Positions 16,729 to 26,067 are shown, counted from the first letter of the stretch. The stretch: DNA of 64,000 bases from Halobacillus campisalis (GCF_030345335.1 NZ_JAPVRC010000002.1:248001-312000); one strand, 5' to 3'. Notes: generated by a model from the letters alone, not told the origin. Made by a program: numbers and translations.

Positions 16729-17295
16729 CTACATATACCAAACTTCATTGTTTGTGGACGAAATAGCAACAGCGCCAGCTTGTAGTGCTGTGACGACATC
16801 TTCTTTCTCACAGACTAATCCACTGGCTATAATCGGGGTATCAATCTTGTCTTTGACCCAGTCGATCGCTTTCGGCATCATACCTGGAAGTATTTCAATA
16901 AAGTGAGGGTTGGAGTTTGCGATTTGTTTATCCATGCTTCGAAATGACATGGAATCGACTAAGAAAAAACGATGGACTGTATAAAAACCGTAGCTTCTTG
17001 CGGCGTGAACCATTTGAGCTTTCGTACTGATGATGCCGTCCGCATCCGTACTTTCTTTAAGGAATTGCAGGGCGACTTCTTTATTGGAGGTGCCTTCAAG
17101 AAGGTCGATATGGACAAAAGCCAGCTTATTATGAGCTTTCACTTGGTCTACGATGTTACCGACATTGATAATATCACTATTTAAGATGAAGATGATGGTG
17201 CAGTCTGTCTGGATGGCTTCTTCTAACCCTTTTTTATCTTTGACTGCAGCAATGACCGGATTTTCTGCTAGGACGTCTTCCACTTGTTCTCTCAT
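16729..17295 (-). CDS. GlpP-family (glycerol-3-phosphate-responsive) antiterminator
   Basis: A 188-residue protein matching the GlpP family (B. subtilis GlpP, E. coli YgcP). It has a TIM-barrel-like protein with ENPVIAAVK at the start, FVHIDLLEGTS, DGIISTK, FIEILPGMMPK and the C-terminal GLVCEKEDVVTALQAGAVAISSTN. Family members bind mRNA leaders and prevent termination when a phosphorylated polyol is present. It is transcribed away from the SDR-kinase-oxidase operon, whose leader has a terminator at 17476. The usual glpF/glpK/glpD genes are absent here, so it probably serves this operon rather than glycerol use. Confidence 0.9.
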   Translation of the reverse strand: MREQVEDVLAENPVIAAVKDKKGLEEAIQTDCTIIFILNSDIINVGNIVDQVKAHNKLAFVHIDLLEGTSNKEVALQFLKESTDADGIISTKAQMVHAARSYGFYTVHRFFLVDSMSFRSMDKQIANSNPHFIEILPGMMPKAIDWVKDKIDTPIIASGLVCEKEDVVTALQAGAVAISSTNNEVWYM

Positions 17296-17475
17296 AATAA
17301 TCTCCTTATCCTATTTTTAGTATTTCCATAACCTATTATATAGGAGATGAAAGAGGTTGGAAAATTTAACGGGTTCAATAGGTAAACTGTCGAAAAAGGC
17401 AGAATAATAGAACAGGGGCGGTTGACAGTTTGAGAAGGTAACCATATACTATTAACAGTTAAAGTTACTAGAGCC

Positions 17476-17526
17476 GAGAGAAAAGTAACTTCCCCTGGGG
17501 GAAGTATGCTTTTCTCTCTTTTTTTT
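17476..17526 (+). terminator. Leader terminator, candidate antitermination target
   Basis: GAGAGAAAAG (17476-17485) pairs with CTTTTCTCTC (17509-17518), and ACTTCCCC with GGGGAAGT inside. Eight T follow directly. It lies upstream of the SDR gene in an otherwise empty leader, where it would block the operon unless overcome. This is the arrangement of GlpP-controlled leaders in B. subtilis. Confidence 0.85.
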
Positions 17527-17562
17527 GCTCTTAATTGTAAGGAATGGGAGGGAATACAGAAA

Positions 17563-18339
17563 ATGAATATAACAGACTTCACGATGGATTTCTTTTCTCT
17601 CAAAGGCCAGACTGCTCTCGTCACTGGAGGAAACTCAGGACTGGGACGCGCTTTTTCACTGGCTTTAGCTAAAGCAGGTGCGGACGTTTTTATTCCGAGT
17701 CTGACCGATGATGACGGCACGACGAAAAAGCTGATAGAAAAAGAAGGATGCCGGATGGAATTCATGCAGGTGGATATTACGGAAGACGGAGCGGCTAAGC
17801 GTGTCGTTGAGACATGCATTGAAACGATGGGTGGGCTTGATATTGTCGTTAATAGTGCAGGTCTTAATAAAGTAGCGGATTTTGAGGAATTCGACAGAAA
17901 CAAATGGGACCCGATGATTCAAGTGAATTTGACTGCTTCGTTTGAAATGAGTCATGAAGCTGCAAAGACCATGATACCTAAGCGCCGCGGGAAGATCATC
18001 AACGTTTGTTCGGTGTTTTCTTTTCAGGGAGGGCAAGGTTCGCCGGCTTATGCAGCGAGTAAGCATGGGGTGGCTGGATTAACGAAAGCTTATTGTGATG
18101 ACCTTGCTTCTTATAACATTCAAGTGAATGGCATCGCACCAGGCTACTATGCGACAGAATTAACCAAAGAAACGAGAAATGATCCGAAGACAAACCAAAA
18201 AGTGCTGGACCACACGCCTGCCAATCGCTGGGGAGAACCTGTGGATTTAATGGGAGCCGTTGTATTTCTGGCTAGTGGAGCTTCCGATTACGTTAACGGT
18301 CACATTTTATCCGTAGATGGCGGCTATCTCGTCCGGTAG
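17563..18339 (+). CDS. SDR-family polyol/sugar dehydrogenase (YgcW/KduD-like)
   Basis: The start is ATG 17563, after GGGAGGG; an apparent 19-codon extension overlaps the leader terminator. The 258-residue protein is a classical short-chain dehydrogenase. Landmarks are cofactor loop TGGNSGLG, NSAG, the catalytic Ser in the VCSVFS region, YAASK with Tyr and Lys, and the C-terminal SDGGY-type VDGGYLV. It is closest in appearance to 2-deoxy-gluconate or gluconate 5-dehydrogenases (KduD, Gno) and E. coli YgcW. It is the first gene of the antiterminated operon. Its probable task is NAD(P)-linked oxidation of a polyol or keto-sugar. Confidence 0.88.
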   Translation: MNITDFTMDFFSLKGQTALVTGGNSGLGRAFSLALAKAGADVFIPSLTDDDGTTKKLIEKEGCRMEFMQVDITEDGAAKRVVETCIETMGGLDIVVNSAGLNKVADFEEFDRNKWDPMIQVNLTASFEMSHEAAKTMIPKRRGKIINVCSVFSFQGGQGSPAYAASKHGVAGLTKAYCDDLASYNIQVNGIAPGYYATELTKETRNDPKTNQKVLDHTPANRWGEPVDLMGAVVFLASGASDYVNGHILSVDGGYLVR

Positions 18340-18380
18340 GAATTTATCTTTGCTTTTAGTGAAAGGAAGGTGAGAACTGC

Positions 18381-19817
18381 ATGAAATATATTATTGGAGT
18401 CGATGGCGGCTCCCAAAGTACAAAAGTGGTGATTTATGATCTCGCAGGCAAGGTCGTAAGCGAAGGCAGGAAAGAACTGCAGCCTATGAGTTTACCGAAG
18501 CCTGGACTTGTTGAGCATCCGGATGACGACTTATGGGAGTCTTTAGTGGATGCCAGTCAGGAAGCTATGAACCGCTTCCCTGGTGAAAAGGAAGATATTA
18601 TCGGTCTTGGACTTTGTACCATTCGCTTCGTACGATGCCTGCTGAAAGAAGATGGAACGCTGTCCGCCCCGGCGATGAGCTGGATGGACGAGCGAGTCTC
18701 AAAGCCTTATGAACATACGAACCACGATACAGCTTACGTTACGACGTCTTCGGGATACATTACGCACAGGCTGACAGGTGAATTTAAGGATTCATCAGGA
18801 AATTATCAAGGTTTGTGGCCGATTAATACAGATACGTGGGATTGGAGCGAAGATGATGAAGTCTTCAAGAAATATAACATCCCACGCCACATGCTGTTTG
18901 ATCTTCAAAACCCTGGTACTGTCCTCGGCTGTGTGACAAAAGAAGCAGCAGAAGCAACAGGTATTCCTGGTGACATTCCTGTAATTGCTACTGCTAATGA
19001 TAAAGCGGTCGAAGCATTAGGAGCTGGCATGCTATCCGATCAATCCGGGCTCATCTCTTTAGGGACATATATAGCGGGTATGGTTCATGGGCACGAGAAT
19101 CCTAGAGATACTACTCATTTTTTTCCGAATTTTGCTGCAGTTCCACATGAATATTTATATGAAAGCAATGGAATTCGAAGGGGCATGTGGACGGTTAGCT
19201 GGTTTAAAGAGTTACTCGGAGAAGAGTTGACGAAACAGGCAGAAGCATTGAAGGTATCACCCGAAGAATTTCTAAATAATGAAGCTGCAGAAACTGTACC
19301 GGCTGGCAGTGATGGGTTGATAACAGTACTCGATTGGCTTTCTACAGCCGATGAGCCTTTTAAAAAAGGAATGATGATCGGCTTTGACGGCCGTCACAGT
19401 AGAGCCCATATGTATCACTCTATTCTGGAAGGCATCGCTTTAACGATGAAGACGAATTTCGATGCTATGTGCGAGGAACTCGATATAAAACTCGATAACA
19501 TCGTCATTACCGGAGGAGGATCGAATGGTGACCTGATTATGCAGATTTTTGCCAATGTATTTGGTATAGAGGCAAAGCGGAATTCGGTTAACGGTTCAGC
19601 GAGTCTCGGGGCTGCGATTAACACCGCAGTGGCTCTTGAAGTGTACAACACTTACGGAGAAGCCGTCGATCAGATGGTGGAGGTGAGTGATACGTTCACC
19701 CCTGAAAAAGATAAGCATGACTTCTATACTCGATTTAGCAAAGAAGTGTATCAACAAGTTACAGCCCATACCGATGGTCTTTTGAAAAAAGCTCATGCTT
19801 TCTTTAATGAACAATGA
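18381..19817 (+). CDS. FGGY-family carbohydrate kinase (YgcE-like)
   Basis: A 478-residue ASKHA-fold kinase. The phosphate-1 motif is GVDGGSQSTK near the N-terminus. Then come MSWMDER (sugar-binding Asp), ATANDKAVEALGAG with the catalytic-type Asp, SLGTY, and the adenosine motif ITGGGSNGDLIMQ near residue 378. It resembles xylulokinase-type FGGY enzymes and E. coli YgcE. GGAAGG precedes the ATG, 41 bases after the SDR stop. It should phosphorylate the product or substrate of the SDR enzyme. A phosphorylated intermediate would suit the GlpP-type regulator. Confidence 0.9.
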   Translation: MKYIIGVDGGSQSTKVVIYDLAGKVVSEGRKELQPMSLPKPGLVEHPDDDLWESLVDASQEAMNRFPGEKEDIIGLGLCTIRFVRCLLKEDGTLSAPAMSWMDERVSKPYEHTNHDTAYVTTSSGYITHRLTGEFKDSSGNYQGLWPINTDTWDWSEDDEVFKKYNIPRHMLFDLQNPGTVLGCVTKEAAEATGIPGDIPVIATANDKAVEALGAGMLSDQSGLISLGTYIAGMVHGHENPRDTTHFFPNFAAVPHEYLYESNGIRRGMWTVSWFKELLGEELTKQAEALKVSPEEFLNNEAAETVPAGSDGLITVLDWLSTADEPFKKGMMIGFDGRHSRAHMYHSILEGIALTMKTNFDAMCEELDIKLDNIVITGGGSNGDLIMQIFANVFGIEAKRNSVNGSASLGAAINTAVALEVYNTYGEAVDQMVEVSDTFTPEKDKHDFYTRFSKEVYQQVTAHTDGLLKKAHAFFNEQ

Positions 19818-19865
19818 GAGATGTCTACTTAAATTTAAAAATTAATAGGTAAAGGAGTTTTATAA

Positions 19866-21311
19866 ATGGGATTAACGAAAGAACAAATCATTAGCGAATT
19901 GAAAGCGATCGTATCAGAGGATCAAATCATTACAGATGAACAAGTCTTAAAAGAGAACAGCGTGGACCGTTTCCGTAAATATGAAACCATTCACGGCGTG
20001 TACACCCAGCCGCTTCCTGCAGCTGTGGTAAAGGTGAAAAGCGAACAAGAGGTATCTGATCTTCTGAAATATATGAATGAAAACAACATCAATGCCGTGC
20101 CGAGAACAGGCGGGTCTGCTACTGAAGGCGGCCTTGAGACAGTAGTTGAGAACTCTCTAGTCATTGATGGATCAGCTATGAATGAAATTGTAAGCATCGA
20201 CGAGTATGACATGCTTGCGACAGTGAAGTGCGGCGTGCCTCTAGAAGAACTTGAAGACAAATTGCGTGAACAAGGGTTAACAACGGGACACTCTCCGCAA
20301 TCGAAGCCGCTTGCACAAATGGGAGGGCTTGTAGCTACACGAAGCATCGGGCAGCTGTCTACGTTATACGGCGGCATTGAAGATATGGTGATTGGTGTTG
20401 AAGCGGTGTTCCCTAACGGAGAAATAACGAAAATCAAAAATATCCCTAGACGTGCAGCTGGACCGGATATTCGCCACGTCATTATCGGGAATGAAGGTGC
20501 GCTTTGTTATATCACGGAAGTGACCGTGAAAGTTTTCCAATACAAGCCTGAGAACAATCAGTATTACGGCTATCTTTTAGACGATATGAAATCTGGATTT
20601 GAGATTCTTCGTGAAGTAATGGTGCAAGGTTATCGCCCATCCGTGGCTCGGCTGTACGACCCTGAGGACGCAGCGGACCACTTTGATTTTGCTAAAGGGA
20701 AGTGTGTATTGATATTCATGGCGGAAGGACCAAAGTCCATCGCTGAAGCGACAGGAAAAGCGATAGAAGATATCGTTGCTGAATTTGCAGAGAGTGAGCG
20801 TGTGGAAAGCAGTTTAATCCAGAATTGGTTCGAAAACTTGAACTGGGATCCTTCGAAAGTCAGCGAAGAAAGACAAGAAATCAAGGAAACGAACAACATC
20901 GGGTTTACGACTGAAGTGTCTGGTTCATGGGGGGTCATTAACGATATTTATGAGCGCTGCATCAAGCGTGTCCGTGAGGAAATTCCTCATATTACGATGC
21001 TTGGCGGTCACTCTTCCCACAGTTACATGAACGGTACGAATATGTACTTCGTCTATTACTATGATCTCGTTGATATTAAGCCTGAGGAAGAAATTACGAA
21101 GTACCACTATCCGATCAATAAGATTATCGTTGAAGAGACGATTGCGGCGGGTGGATCCATGGTACACCACCACGGAGTCGGGAAACACCGTACGCCTTGG
21201 ATCAAAGACGAGTACGGATCTTCTTATTATATTTTAGAAACGTTGAAAAAAGCTTTTGACCCGAACGGAATTATGAATAAAGGAACGATTTTTCCTAAAG
21301 AAGATGAATAG
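19866..21311 (+). CDS. FAD-linked oxidase (YgcU/AGPS-like)
   Basis: A 481-residue protein of the FAD_binding_4 (VAO) family. FAD-binding elements PRTGGSATEGG and HSPQSKPLAQMGGLVATRS are present. The C-terminal SMVHHHGVGKHRTPW motif resembles the HHHGVG active-site loop of alkyl-dihydroxyacetone-phosphate synthase and D-lactate/glycolate dehydrogenases. It has no signal peptide. It is like E. coli YgcU. Third gene of the operon, it begins 48 bases after the kinase gene behind AAAGGAG. A phosphorylated hydroxy compound as substrate is inferred from the context. Confidence 0.88.
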   Translation: MGLTKEQIISELKAIVSEDQIITDEQVLKENSVDRFRKYETIHGVYTQPLPAAVVKVKSEQEVSDLLKYMNENNINAVPRTGGSATEGGLETVVENSLVIDGSAMNEIVSIDEYDMLATVKCGVPLEELEDKLREQGLTTGHSPQSKPLAQMGGLVATRSIGQLSTLYGGIEDMVIGVEAVFPNGEITKIKNIPRRAAGPDIRHVIIGNEGALCYITEVTVKVFQYKPENNQYYGYLLDDMKSGFEILREVMVQGYRPSVARLYDPEDAADHFDFAKGKCVLIFMAEGPKSIAEATGKAIEDIVAEFAESERVESSLIQNWFENLNWDPSKVSEERQEIKETNNIGFTTEVSGSWGVINDIYERCIKRVREEIPHITMLGGHSSHSYMNGTNMYFVYYYDLVDIKPEEEITKYHYPINKIIVEETIAAGGSMVHHHGVGKHRTPWIKDEYGSSYYILETLKKAFDPNGIMNKGTIFPKEDE

Positions 21312-21325
21312 AGATGATTGAAAAA

Positions 21326-21435
21326 ATACAGCATGCTGTCGAGTGCAGGGCTCACACCCCTGTCTCTGCAGCACCCTGTATAATTGTTTCCTGGTAGAGG
21401 AGAAGGAGAACCTTTTTCCAAAAAGGTGGTCTCCT
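21326..21435 (+). promoter_or_regulatory. Two hairpins between oxidase and BCCT genes
   Basis: The first (21326-21381) stacks three stems: TACAG/CTGTA, TGCTG/CAGCA and CAGGG/CCCTG. The second (21399-21435) includes CCTTTT/AAAAGG within AGGAGA/TCTCCT. Neither ends in a U-run. They may act as an attenuator, an RNA processing site or a weak terminator setting the dose of the carrier gene. Confidence 0.5.
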
Positions 21436-21525
21436 ATAATGAAAACGTTTTTATATAGACACGTGCCTGCAAAGTCCTTTGAATTGCACGTTCACATCTA
21501 ATTTACATCATCAAGGAGGAAAAAT

Positions 21526-23085
21526 GTGAAGAATTTAAAATCAAACAGAATTCGTCCGCTGGTTTTCTTTCCAGCTTTTATCTTACTCTTAATTACCATT
21601 ATATTGAACTTTGTGAGTTACGACTGGTTTCTACGGGTAACGACAACTGCTCAAAATTTTATGACACAAGAGGTAGGCTGGGTCTTCAGTCTGGCTGGAG
21701 TAGGTTGTGTAATTCTAATTATTTTTGCTTACTTTTCACCTTTAGGGAATGTGAAAATCGGGGGAAAGGAAGCGAAACCTTTACTTAAAAAGAAAACTTG
21801 GTTCGCGATTACATTAACAACAACGATTGCCGCAGGTATTTTATTTTGGGGAACTGCAGAGCCTATATCTCACTTAACTGCCCCTCCTGAATCCCTGGGA
21901 ATTGAACCTATGTCGGCGGAGGCTGCGATTTTCGCTATGGAGACGCTGTATCTGCACTGGACATTCATCCCATATGCCTTCTATTCTGTCCCGACCATCG
22001 TATTTGCGTTTGCTTACTATAATATGAGACGTTCATTTAGTGTAGGCGCACAAATATCACCGGCTCTTAGAAACTATAACCAGGATAAAATTAACGGCGT
22101 CGTTGATGCAGTCATTCTCTTTGCAGTAGCTGCCGCTATATCCTCTTCTTTTGGAACTTCCGTTATGAACATGGGAGGAGGCATCAATTCACTAACCGGA
22201 ATTGATAACGATCGCTCATTGTGGATCGTCATTACGATTATTGGTACAATAGCTTTTATTATCTCTTCCAGTACTGGACTGATGAAAGGTATTCGAGTTC
22301 TAGCTGACTTTAATATTTATTTGTATTATATTATTATTGCTGCGCTGATTATTTTAGGTCCGACCGTATTCATGTTCAGCATGGGGACAGAAAGCTTCGG
22401 CGGCTTCTTGTCCAACTTCTTTGAGAAAGCATTATTTACAGGGGGAACAGCAGAGGACACCTGGGCAAGCGGTTGGACGACCTTCTACTGGTCCAACTGG
22501 ATGGCTTGGGCACCTGTAACAGCCGTCTTCCTAGCCAGAATCGCTTATGGATACACAGTTAAAGAAGTTATTATGATGAACTTTGTCATCCCTGGATTTT
22601 TCAGTGTCATTTGGATGACTGTGTTAGGTGGTACAGCGATCAACTTCCAAATGACAGGAAAAGTTGACATTGCGGCAATTATCGAGGAACAAGGAACAGG
22701 AGCAGCCGGCTATGCCGTCTTAAGTGAAATACCATTCGCGGGTGTTCTTATCGTTCTTTATTTACTAGCTGTTATGATTTCTTTTGTTACAGCGACTGAC
22801 TCGACAACGAACGCGATGGCTAGTATCAGTGCCACTGGAATTACTGAGGGTGCTCAAGAGGCGCCAATATTCATCAAAATCACCTGGGGTGTCATCGTCG
22901 GAGCCGTAGCTTTGATTTTCATTTCCACACTCGGCATCAACGGTATTATGACGTTATCATACTTAGGTGGGTTTCCGGCCTTGTTCTTAGGGATACTAAG
23001 TATTCTCTCTTTAATTGTCATCATGAGACAGCCGGCTAAGTTCGATCGTCACCTCCAGCAAGAACAAAAAAGAAATTCAGCATAA
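21526..23085 (+). CDS. BCCT-family transporter
   Basis: A 519-residue carrier of the betaine/carnitine/choline family with twelve helices. GTG follows AAGGAGGAAAAAT. Motifs are WFAITLTTTIAAGILFWGTAEPISH (helix 3), FSVGAQISPAL, and the signature helix FYWSNWMAWAPVTAVFLARI. Compared with OpuD/BetP it lacks the usual MLF-AGMGIGL wording in helix 3, so the substrate may differ from glycine betaine. It is co-directional with the SDR-kinase-oxidase genes, 214 bases apart. In the E. coli ygc locus an MFS carrier takes this place. Confidence 0.88.
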   Translation: MKNLKSNRIRPLVFFPAFILLLITIILNFVSYDWFLRVTTTAQNFMTQEVGWVFSLAGVGCVILIIFAYFSPLGNVKIGGKEAKPLLKKKTWFAITLTTTIAAGILFWGTAEPISHLTAPPESLGIEPMSAEAAIFAMETLYLHWTFIPYAFYSVPTIVFAFAYYNMRRSFSVGAQISPALRNYNQDKINGVVDAVILFAVAAAISSSFGTSVMNMGGGINSLTGIDNDRSLWIVITIIGTIAFIISSSTGLMKGIRVLADFNIYLYYIIIAALIILGPTVFMFSMGTESFGGFLSNFFEKALFTGGTAEDTWASGWTTFYWSNWMAWAPVTAVFLARIAYGYTVKEVIMMNFVIPGFFSVIWMTVLGGTAINFQMTGKVDIAAIIEEQGTGAAGYAVLSEIPFAGVLIVLYLLAVMISFVTATDSTTNAMASISATGITEGAQEAPIFIKITWGVIVGAVALIFISTLGINGIMTLSYLGGFPALFLGILSILSLIVIMRQPAKFDRHLQQEQKRNSA

Positions 23086-23090
23086 AACTA

Positions 23091-23126
23091 AAACCAGCTC
23101 TCCTAAGCAGGAGAGCTGGTTTTTCT
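23091..23126 (+). terminator. Intrinsic terminator after BCCT gene
   Basis: AAACCAGCTCTCC pairs with GGAGAGCTGGTTT (13 bases, perfect), and T residues follow. It closes the 17.5-23.1 kb operon. Confidence 0.88.
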
Positions 23127-23259
23127 ATATGAATAAGAGCAGGCCAATGATGTTTAATTTGGTGGATAAACCTTTAGTTGATCATACGGCTTCCGCAGAT
23201 TTTAGGTAGATCAATGAAAAAGAGATTGCAATTAACTTTCAGCTGCCCATAACCATTAA

Positions 23260-24552
23260 TCAGCTGCACGCCTGTTTCAATTTCGCAACCTGATCATCAT
23301 AGTATTCCCGGTCCAATCTTTCAAGTTTATCATCATCGACAGATCTCATAATATATTCGCTAAATTCCCAAACGTCTTTCTTGATGGCTTCGCGATTAAC
23401 GAGCGCAATTTTATACAAAGCTTCTAATATACCAGTCATGACAGAAATATCATGTTTTCCATAAATTCTCATCTGGTAAAAGCTTTTATATAAATATTCT
23501 CTGTAAGATAACGGCTCTAATATGATACGGAGTTCATTGTCGTCATCGGCATAATAACGGATCGGCTCATACACTTCTCCTAACTCAGCAAGCAAGGATC
23601 CAATACGGTTGATGCAATTAATAGCTGTATGAGGATCATTGATACTTGGAGAAATAGCCTTTACGGAGATTTCTACCAGTTTTTGCAGGGAGAACTCGAT
23701 ATCCTGCAGATCCGTCCGTTCGTTTCCGAGCCATACATATCCTTCTCCCCATTCTTCCTTGATTTTTGTCTCTTCTTCAGACCAATAGTAGAAAAGCGGC
23801 ATCCCTTTTTGAATATAAGACCCGACAAAAAAATTAGCTTCTAATAACACGTTATGCTGTTTAGCCCACTTAATCAAAGGCTGCATCATGACCCCTTGCG
23901 TATATCCTGAACGTTGAGCGTAGATGGCACGTTTTTCATATCTTTTTCGATGGTTAATATCTTCTTCGTCCCATTCAGTTCTCTCAACGTAATCTTTTTC
24001 GCGATAGGTTTTGTGGATGACTTTGGAAGTACTTGAGCGGATTTGTCCAATCAAGTTATTCACCTGCACGAAGCGGGACGAGTGGTGAATGAATAACACG
24101 AAAAAACCTAAACATATGATGGCTACGACAGCGGTTATAAAAGGGCTGAGCAACGCTTTATTCTTTTCTTCCCCCAAGAGAAGCAGCGTAATTAATACAT
24201 ACACAATCCCAAAAGAATAAACGCCCAATACGTGCTGTGTCACCCGGCTTCTCATAAAATCCTGCAGTGTGCGTGGAGAGAATTGGGTCGTATACGTTGT
24301 CAATACGACCATGATTGTTGAGAAACTGATGGTCGTCATTGTCAAAATTCCTGTTATCAAAGCTCCGTACATCGCCTGTGCTGAACTATTACCCATTAAA
24401 AAGATTGCCGGAATATTTTCTTTAATTGATGGTGTCATCCATAAGTCTATCATCGTGACCAGTGAAACGCTGAGGATAGCGAATAGACTATATATGACTG
24501 GAAGAAACCAAAAACTATCTCGCAAGTGTACCCATGTTTTTTCTTTATTCAT
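23260..24552 (-). CDS. DUF2254 membrane protein
   Basis: A 430-residue protein matching DUF2254. Four N-terminal helices (about 15-35, 60-85, 105-130, 140-160) contain the ISFSTIMVVLTTYTTQFSPRTLQDFM stretch typical of the family. A soluble C-terminal region follows with the conserved SPSINDPHTAINCINRIG segment. The function is not established. It may be a mechanosensitive or ion-channel-related protein, but that is speculation. It is a lone gene convergent with the BCCT operon. Confidence 0.85.
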   Translation of the reverse strand: MNKEKTWVHLRDSFWFLPVIYSLFAILSVSLVTMIDLWMTPSIKENIPAIFLMGNSSAQAMYGALITGILTMTTISFSTIMVVLTTYTTQFSPRTLQDFMRSRVTQHVLGVYSFGIVYVLITLLLLGEEKNKALLSPFITAVVAIICLGFFVLFIHHSSRFVQVNNLIGQIRSSTSKVIHKTYREKDYVERTEWDEEDINHRKRYEKRAIYAQRSGYTQGVMMQPLIKWAKQHNVLLEANFFVGSYIQKGMPLFYYWSEEETKIKEEWGEGYVWLGNERTDLQDIEFSLQKLVEISVKAISPSINDPHTAINCINRIGSLLAELGEVYEPIRYYADDDNELRIILEPLSYREYLYKSFYQMRIYGKHDISVMTGILEALYKIALVNREAIKKDVWEFSEYIMRSVDDDKLERLDREYYDDQVAKLKQACS

Positions 24553-24750
24553 CCCCTACTCACCTTTTCCTTCTTAAAACTGATTTTTTACAAGCTTCCC
24601 TAGTTTGCACGAAGTTTCCTAAACTCGCAATCATTTTAACGCCCTGCTAAAGTTTCACACGGTTTTCTCTTATCATTGGCCAATTGCTCTTAATGTATGA
24701 TTGGATGCTGCATGAAAGACGGTGGGAAGAGATTTTTTCCAAACGTTCAG

Positions 24751-24777
24751 TTTCCTTTACGTTTAATGTAAAGGAAA
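24751..24777. promoter_or_regulatory. Perfect inverted repeat upstream of the Old Yellow Enzyme gene
   Basis: TTTCCTTTAC and GTAAAGGAAA (10 bases each, 7-base spacer) end 57 bases before the start codon. It could be an operator for a repressor encoded elsewhere, or an mRNA hairpin. Confidence 0.55.
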
Positions 24778-24834
24778 GAAGGAGAAAGAAGATTACACTG
24801 ATGCATCTAACAAAAATTAGAGGAGGCACTTCTA

Positions 24835-26067
24835 ATGGATGAATGTACAATCTCACAACCATTCCAATTGAAAAATAAAAGAACGACATTAAAAAACAGG
24901 ATTGTTAAATCTGCGATGAGTGAGGGACTAGCTGCAAAGAATCATCTTCCAGATATATCTATATTCCGGTTGTATGAAGCCTGGGCAAAGGGCGGAGCGG
25001 GTTTGGTCATTACAGGGAATGTAATGGTGGATAGAAGAGCGCTTGGAGAACCGCGCAATGTAGTATTAGAAGATGGTGAACATTTGGATTCCTTTAAAAG
25101 GTGGGCGGAAGCAGGGACGCAAAATGATACGCATTTGTGGATGCAAATCAATCATCCGGGCAAACAGGTGATCAAAGGGGTCGCCAAAGAAGCTGTAGCT
25201 CCGTCTGCCGTGAATTTTGACCCTAAGCTGCAGCGTTTTTTTCCGAAAAGCAGAGCTCTTACACAAAATGAAATTAAAGAGATCATTGATCGGTTTGCCA
25301 CGACCGCTAAGCTTGCCCAGCGCGCTGGTTTTACAGGGGTGCAAATTCACGCTGCTCATGGATATTTAATCAGTCAGTTCCTTTCACCTCGTCATAATCA
25401 GAGGGATGATGAGTGGGGAGGATCTATAGCCAATCGGTTCAAGTTTTTAAGGGAAATTTACCAGGCGATTCGCACGGAAGTAGGAGAGGATTTTCCGATA
25501 GGAGTGAAGATCAACAGTTCTGATTTTATGAAAGCAGGATTCAGCGAAGAAGAGTCCCAATTTGTAATCCAGGAATTAGATCGAATCGGTGTGGACCTTA
25601 TCGAAATTTCGGGAGGGACTTATGAAAAGCCGAATATGACTGGAAAAAACGTAAAGCCTTCCACGTTAGAACGTGAGGCTTACTTCCTGGAGTACGCCGA
25701 ACAGCTAAAACAGAAAACAGATGTCCCTCTTGTTTTGACCGGAGGATTCAGGACACGATCCGGCATGAACCGGGCCTTGAGGGATGGCGCGACCGATTGT
25801 ATTGGGCTGGCAAGGCCGACGGCGGTATACACTGATTACCCGAATCGATTGTTTCAGGGTCGTGCTGGGGCTATTTCAATTTCACCTATCAAAACTGGAG
25901 TTGGTCTAATTGATGATAAAGCCTTGTTGGAATTGACGTGGTACAGTCAGCAGCTGGATAGAATCGGACGGGGGAAACCCACGAAGCCGGAATTCTCACC
26001 GCTCCTTTCACTCATACTTACCGTTGTGAAAAATGGGAGAGATGTTTTTCAGAAAAGAAGAGAATAA
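24835..26067 (+). CDS. NADH:flavin oxidoreductase, Old Yellow Enzyme family
   Basis: A 410-residue TIM-barrel FMN oxidoreductase. KSAMSEG is at the FMN site. IHAAHGYLISQFLSPRHNQRDDEWGGS carries the substrate-binding His pair and Tyr, and the C-terminal TGGFRTRSGM and GLARP stretches bind the FMN phosphate. This is the 12-oxophytodienoate reductase / NADH oxidase group, which reduces activated C=C bonds of enones, nitro compounds or peroxides. The 4Fe-4S domain of larger enoate reductases is missing. ATG follows AGAGGAGG. An inverted repeat lies upstream. Confidence 0.9.
   Translation: MDECTISQPFQLKNKRTTLKNRIVKSAMSEGLAAKNHLPDISIFRLYEAWAKGGAGLVITGNVMVDRRALGEPRNVVLEDGEHLDSFKRWAEAGTQNDTHLWMQINHPGKQVIKGVAKEAVAPSAVNFDPKLQRFFPKSRALTQNEIKEIIDRFATTAKLAQRAGFTGVQIHAAHGYLISQFLSPRHNQRDDEWGGSIANRFKFLREIYQAIRTEVGEDFPIGVKINSSDFMKAGFSEEESQFVIQELDRIGVDLIEISGGTYEKPNMTGKNVKPSTLEREAYFLEYAEQLKQKTDVPLVLTGGFRTRSGMNRALRDGATDCIGLARPTAVYTDYPNRLFQGRAGAISISPIKTGVGLIDDKALLELTWYSQQLDRIGRGKPTKPEFSPLLSLILTVVKNGRDVFQKRRE

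Noticed and set aside
17292-17903. 203-codon open frame on the minus strand
   Set aside because: It overlaps the leader terminator and the SDR gene and has no family features.
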